Shown here: piece by piece, positions 62,481 through 64,000 of the stretch
Layout: each line of letters starts with the position of its first letter
Position numbering within the stretch: position 1 is the first letter of the stretch
Source: Prorocentrum cordatum
Lineage: Eukaryota; Sar; Dinophyceae; Prorocentrales; Prorocentraceae
Direction of reading: 5' to 3'
Assembly: GCA_963575745.1 (NCBI GenBank)
Contig: CAUYUJ010014268.1
Span: forward strand, 308,297-372,296
Length of the DNA: 64,000 nucleotides
The notes under the pieces: model-generated
Seen by the model: only the letters and a program-made list of their open reading frames with translations
Told to the model about the DNA's origin: nothing
Database searches by the model: none
Made by a program: the position numbers and the translations under genes

Positions 62481-63184
62481 GGAGTCAGAAGCGGTCCGGG
62501 GCGCGGAAACGGGCCGAATTAGCTACTGGGAGCGCCGCAGGCCAGCCGGGCCCGCTCACCAAGCAGCTGCTGTGCTGCGCGGAGGAGCTGACAGGCTGAG
62601 GGCACCCAGGGAAGCTCGGGCAACATGCAGCCTAGCAAATGCCAGGAAATTCGGTGTATGCCATGCGGCATGACCCACTCAGAGAGCGCGAGGACGTGTG
62701 CGCAGATGCCTACGCGTCTCACAAGCCTGGAGTACGCACAGGCGAGGTGAACGATGAACGAGTCGCCAGCGGGGCGCCAGGTCCAGGGCCGTACCAGCGG
62801 CGTATGCAAGCTGATGGGGCTAAGCTGCCGAGGTATAACGTCGAACGCCGGCCTGAATGGTTGGAATGGGTCCAGGGGAAGCGCCGCGTCAGACGGAAGG
62901 CTGAACCATTCCGAAGCGACCACGGGGCTCCAAGGCCCACCATCCCGAGCTCGTGGGGCGCTGGCCCCCGCCCCAGTCACCAGCTCTCAGAGCGCGGTGA
63001 CCGACGCACTGGATGTGATAGGCCAGGCTGGCGGGGACGAACATCGCCAGCGGTGGTGCGCGGGTACGCGAAGCGTCGAGAATATACCCACGTCGCGGAT
63101 AGCACGATAGCCGACAACGCTGGAACGCAATTCTGGGGAGACGTGCGGCTGATCTGCCGTGCTCTTTTCGTTTTTCCGAGATGC
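62481..63184. other. No gene recognised
   Basis: Unique GC-rich DNA, open in several frames without recognisable domains. Confidence 0.4.
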
Positions 63185-63396
<212 letters not shown>

Positions 63397-63476
63397 CGGC
63401 CCGCAGCCCGGGGGGCAGCGGCGGGCCGGGACGAGCGCGCAGCGGCCGCGCGCGAGGGCGCAGGCGGCGGCGCGCG

Positions 63477-64000
63477 ATGGCGGACGGTCTGCCGGCGGCG
63501 GCGCTCCGCGCTGCGGCAGGATCGGGGGCGGCAACGGCGGCGGCTGTGGCGGGGGCGGGGGCGGCGGCGGTCCTCCAAGCCGACGCCGCTGGGGCCTTCA
63601 GGGAGGGCCTGGCCGCTGGGCGGCACCCGGCCCTGCACGCGGCGGCGGCGGCACAGACGGAGCTGGCCCCAGAGGTCTGGGACCTCCAGGAGAAGGCAGC
63701 GGACGGGCTCCTCGCCGCGCTGGGGGTGCAGAGTGGCGCCGAGACGGCGGGGCCAGACGGCCCATGGCAGGCGGTGCGGAAGGAGCGAGGCGCCTCGCCG
63801 CAGGCGAGGCGGAAGGCGGCGGGGCAGACCACCTTCGAGCACCAAAGGCGTTCGGCGCGCTGGGGGGCGAGGGCGGCAGCGACCAGGAGGAGGCCTGCGT
63901 CGACGGCAAGGGCGAGGGGGACGAGGAGGGTGCAGAGGAGGTGTCCAAGAAGATCGACAGCGGCAAGGGGGCCCAGGGCGAGGAGCACGGCATCGACAGC
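63477..64000 (+). CDS. Partial open frame running off the window
   Basis: An ATG at 63477 opens at least 174 codons with no stop (MADGLPAAALRAAAGSGA). An Ala-rich helix-like start is followed by ALHAAAAAQTELAPEVWDLQ. Beyond about 63790 another plus frame is more protein-like (LGGEGGSDQEEACVDGKGEG, ending EEHGIDS at the edge), so an indel or intron is possible. GC is very high and the minus strand is also open, so this may be chance. No domain was recognised. Confidence 0.3.
   Translation, partial: MADGLPAAALRAAAGSGAATAAAVAGAGAAAVLQADAAGAFREGLAAGRHPALHAAAAAQTELAPEVWDLQEKAADGLLAALGVQSGAETAGPDGPWQAVRKERGASPQARRKAAGQTTFEHQRRSARWGARAAATRRRPASTARARGTRRVQRRCPRRSTAARGPRARSTAST

Overview
The window is eukaryotic nuclear DNA. 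It shows no operons, ribosome binding sites, or rRNA or tRNA genes. Long, strongly strand-biased triplet arrays, GC-rich unique DNA and a high density of mobile elements dominate it. Together with an APE-type LINE that carries a C-terminal RNase H and zinc fingers, this fits a large dinoflagellate-like algal genome. That assignment is an inference: no spliced-leader, rRNA or host housekeeping gene was found to prove it.

Three elements carry most of the recognisable coding sequence. (1) An intact LINE lies on the minus strand at 8515-15208, with ORF1 (zinc motif plus coiled coil), ORF2 (endonuclease, reverse transcriptase with YIDD, zinc knuckle, RNase H), a short poly(A) tail, and an exact 15-bp target-site duplication inside a GGA array. 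(2) A minus-strand tyrosine-recombinase retrotransposon of the DIRS order fills 30602-39407. It has Gag-like, RT, RNase H and recombinase regions and the A1-ORFs-B1-A2-B2 split direct repeats typical of PAT/Ngaro elements. Its reading frames are broken although its repeats are almost identical. (3) A 5'-truncated relative of the LINE lies on the plus strand at 59053-60815, broken by frameshifts. Other coding candidates are weak: two CCCH zinc-finger fragments (48.6 kb and 55.7 kb), two unrecognised minus-strand stretches (21.4-22.2 kb and 22.4-23.0 kb), and an open frame that runs off the right edge (63477-64000).

The rest is repeat DNA. ATC/GAT arrays lie at 0.4-2.9, 20.5-21.2, 24.2, 26.2-27.3 and 61.3 kb. 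TCC/GGA arrays occur at more than twenty places, and GTC arrays at 56.9 and 63.2 kb. A degenerate repeat built on CTTGGGGCC recurs in seven blocks. There are tandem satellites (about 78 bp at 19.3-20.3 kb; an ATCGAT-rich minisatellite at 17.6-18.7 kb; about 28-bp and 162-bp units at 44.6-46.1 kb). Several small families with terminal inverted repeats look like non-autonomous DNA transposons, including one inserted inside another at 52.7 kb and one whose interior is a TCC array.

The recurring theme is an association between triplet arrays and mobile elements. The LINE and one short TIR element sit inside GGA arrays, and two foldback elements carry TCC arrays between their inverted ends. Other dispersed families abut TCC arrays. 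This suggests that transposition both targets and spreads the triplet repeats. A 100-base assembly gap is at 46401-46500. Coordinates of repeats are read by eye and are approximate to a few bases.
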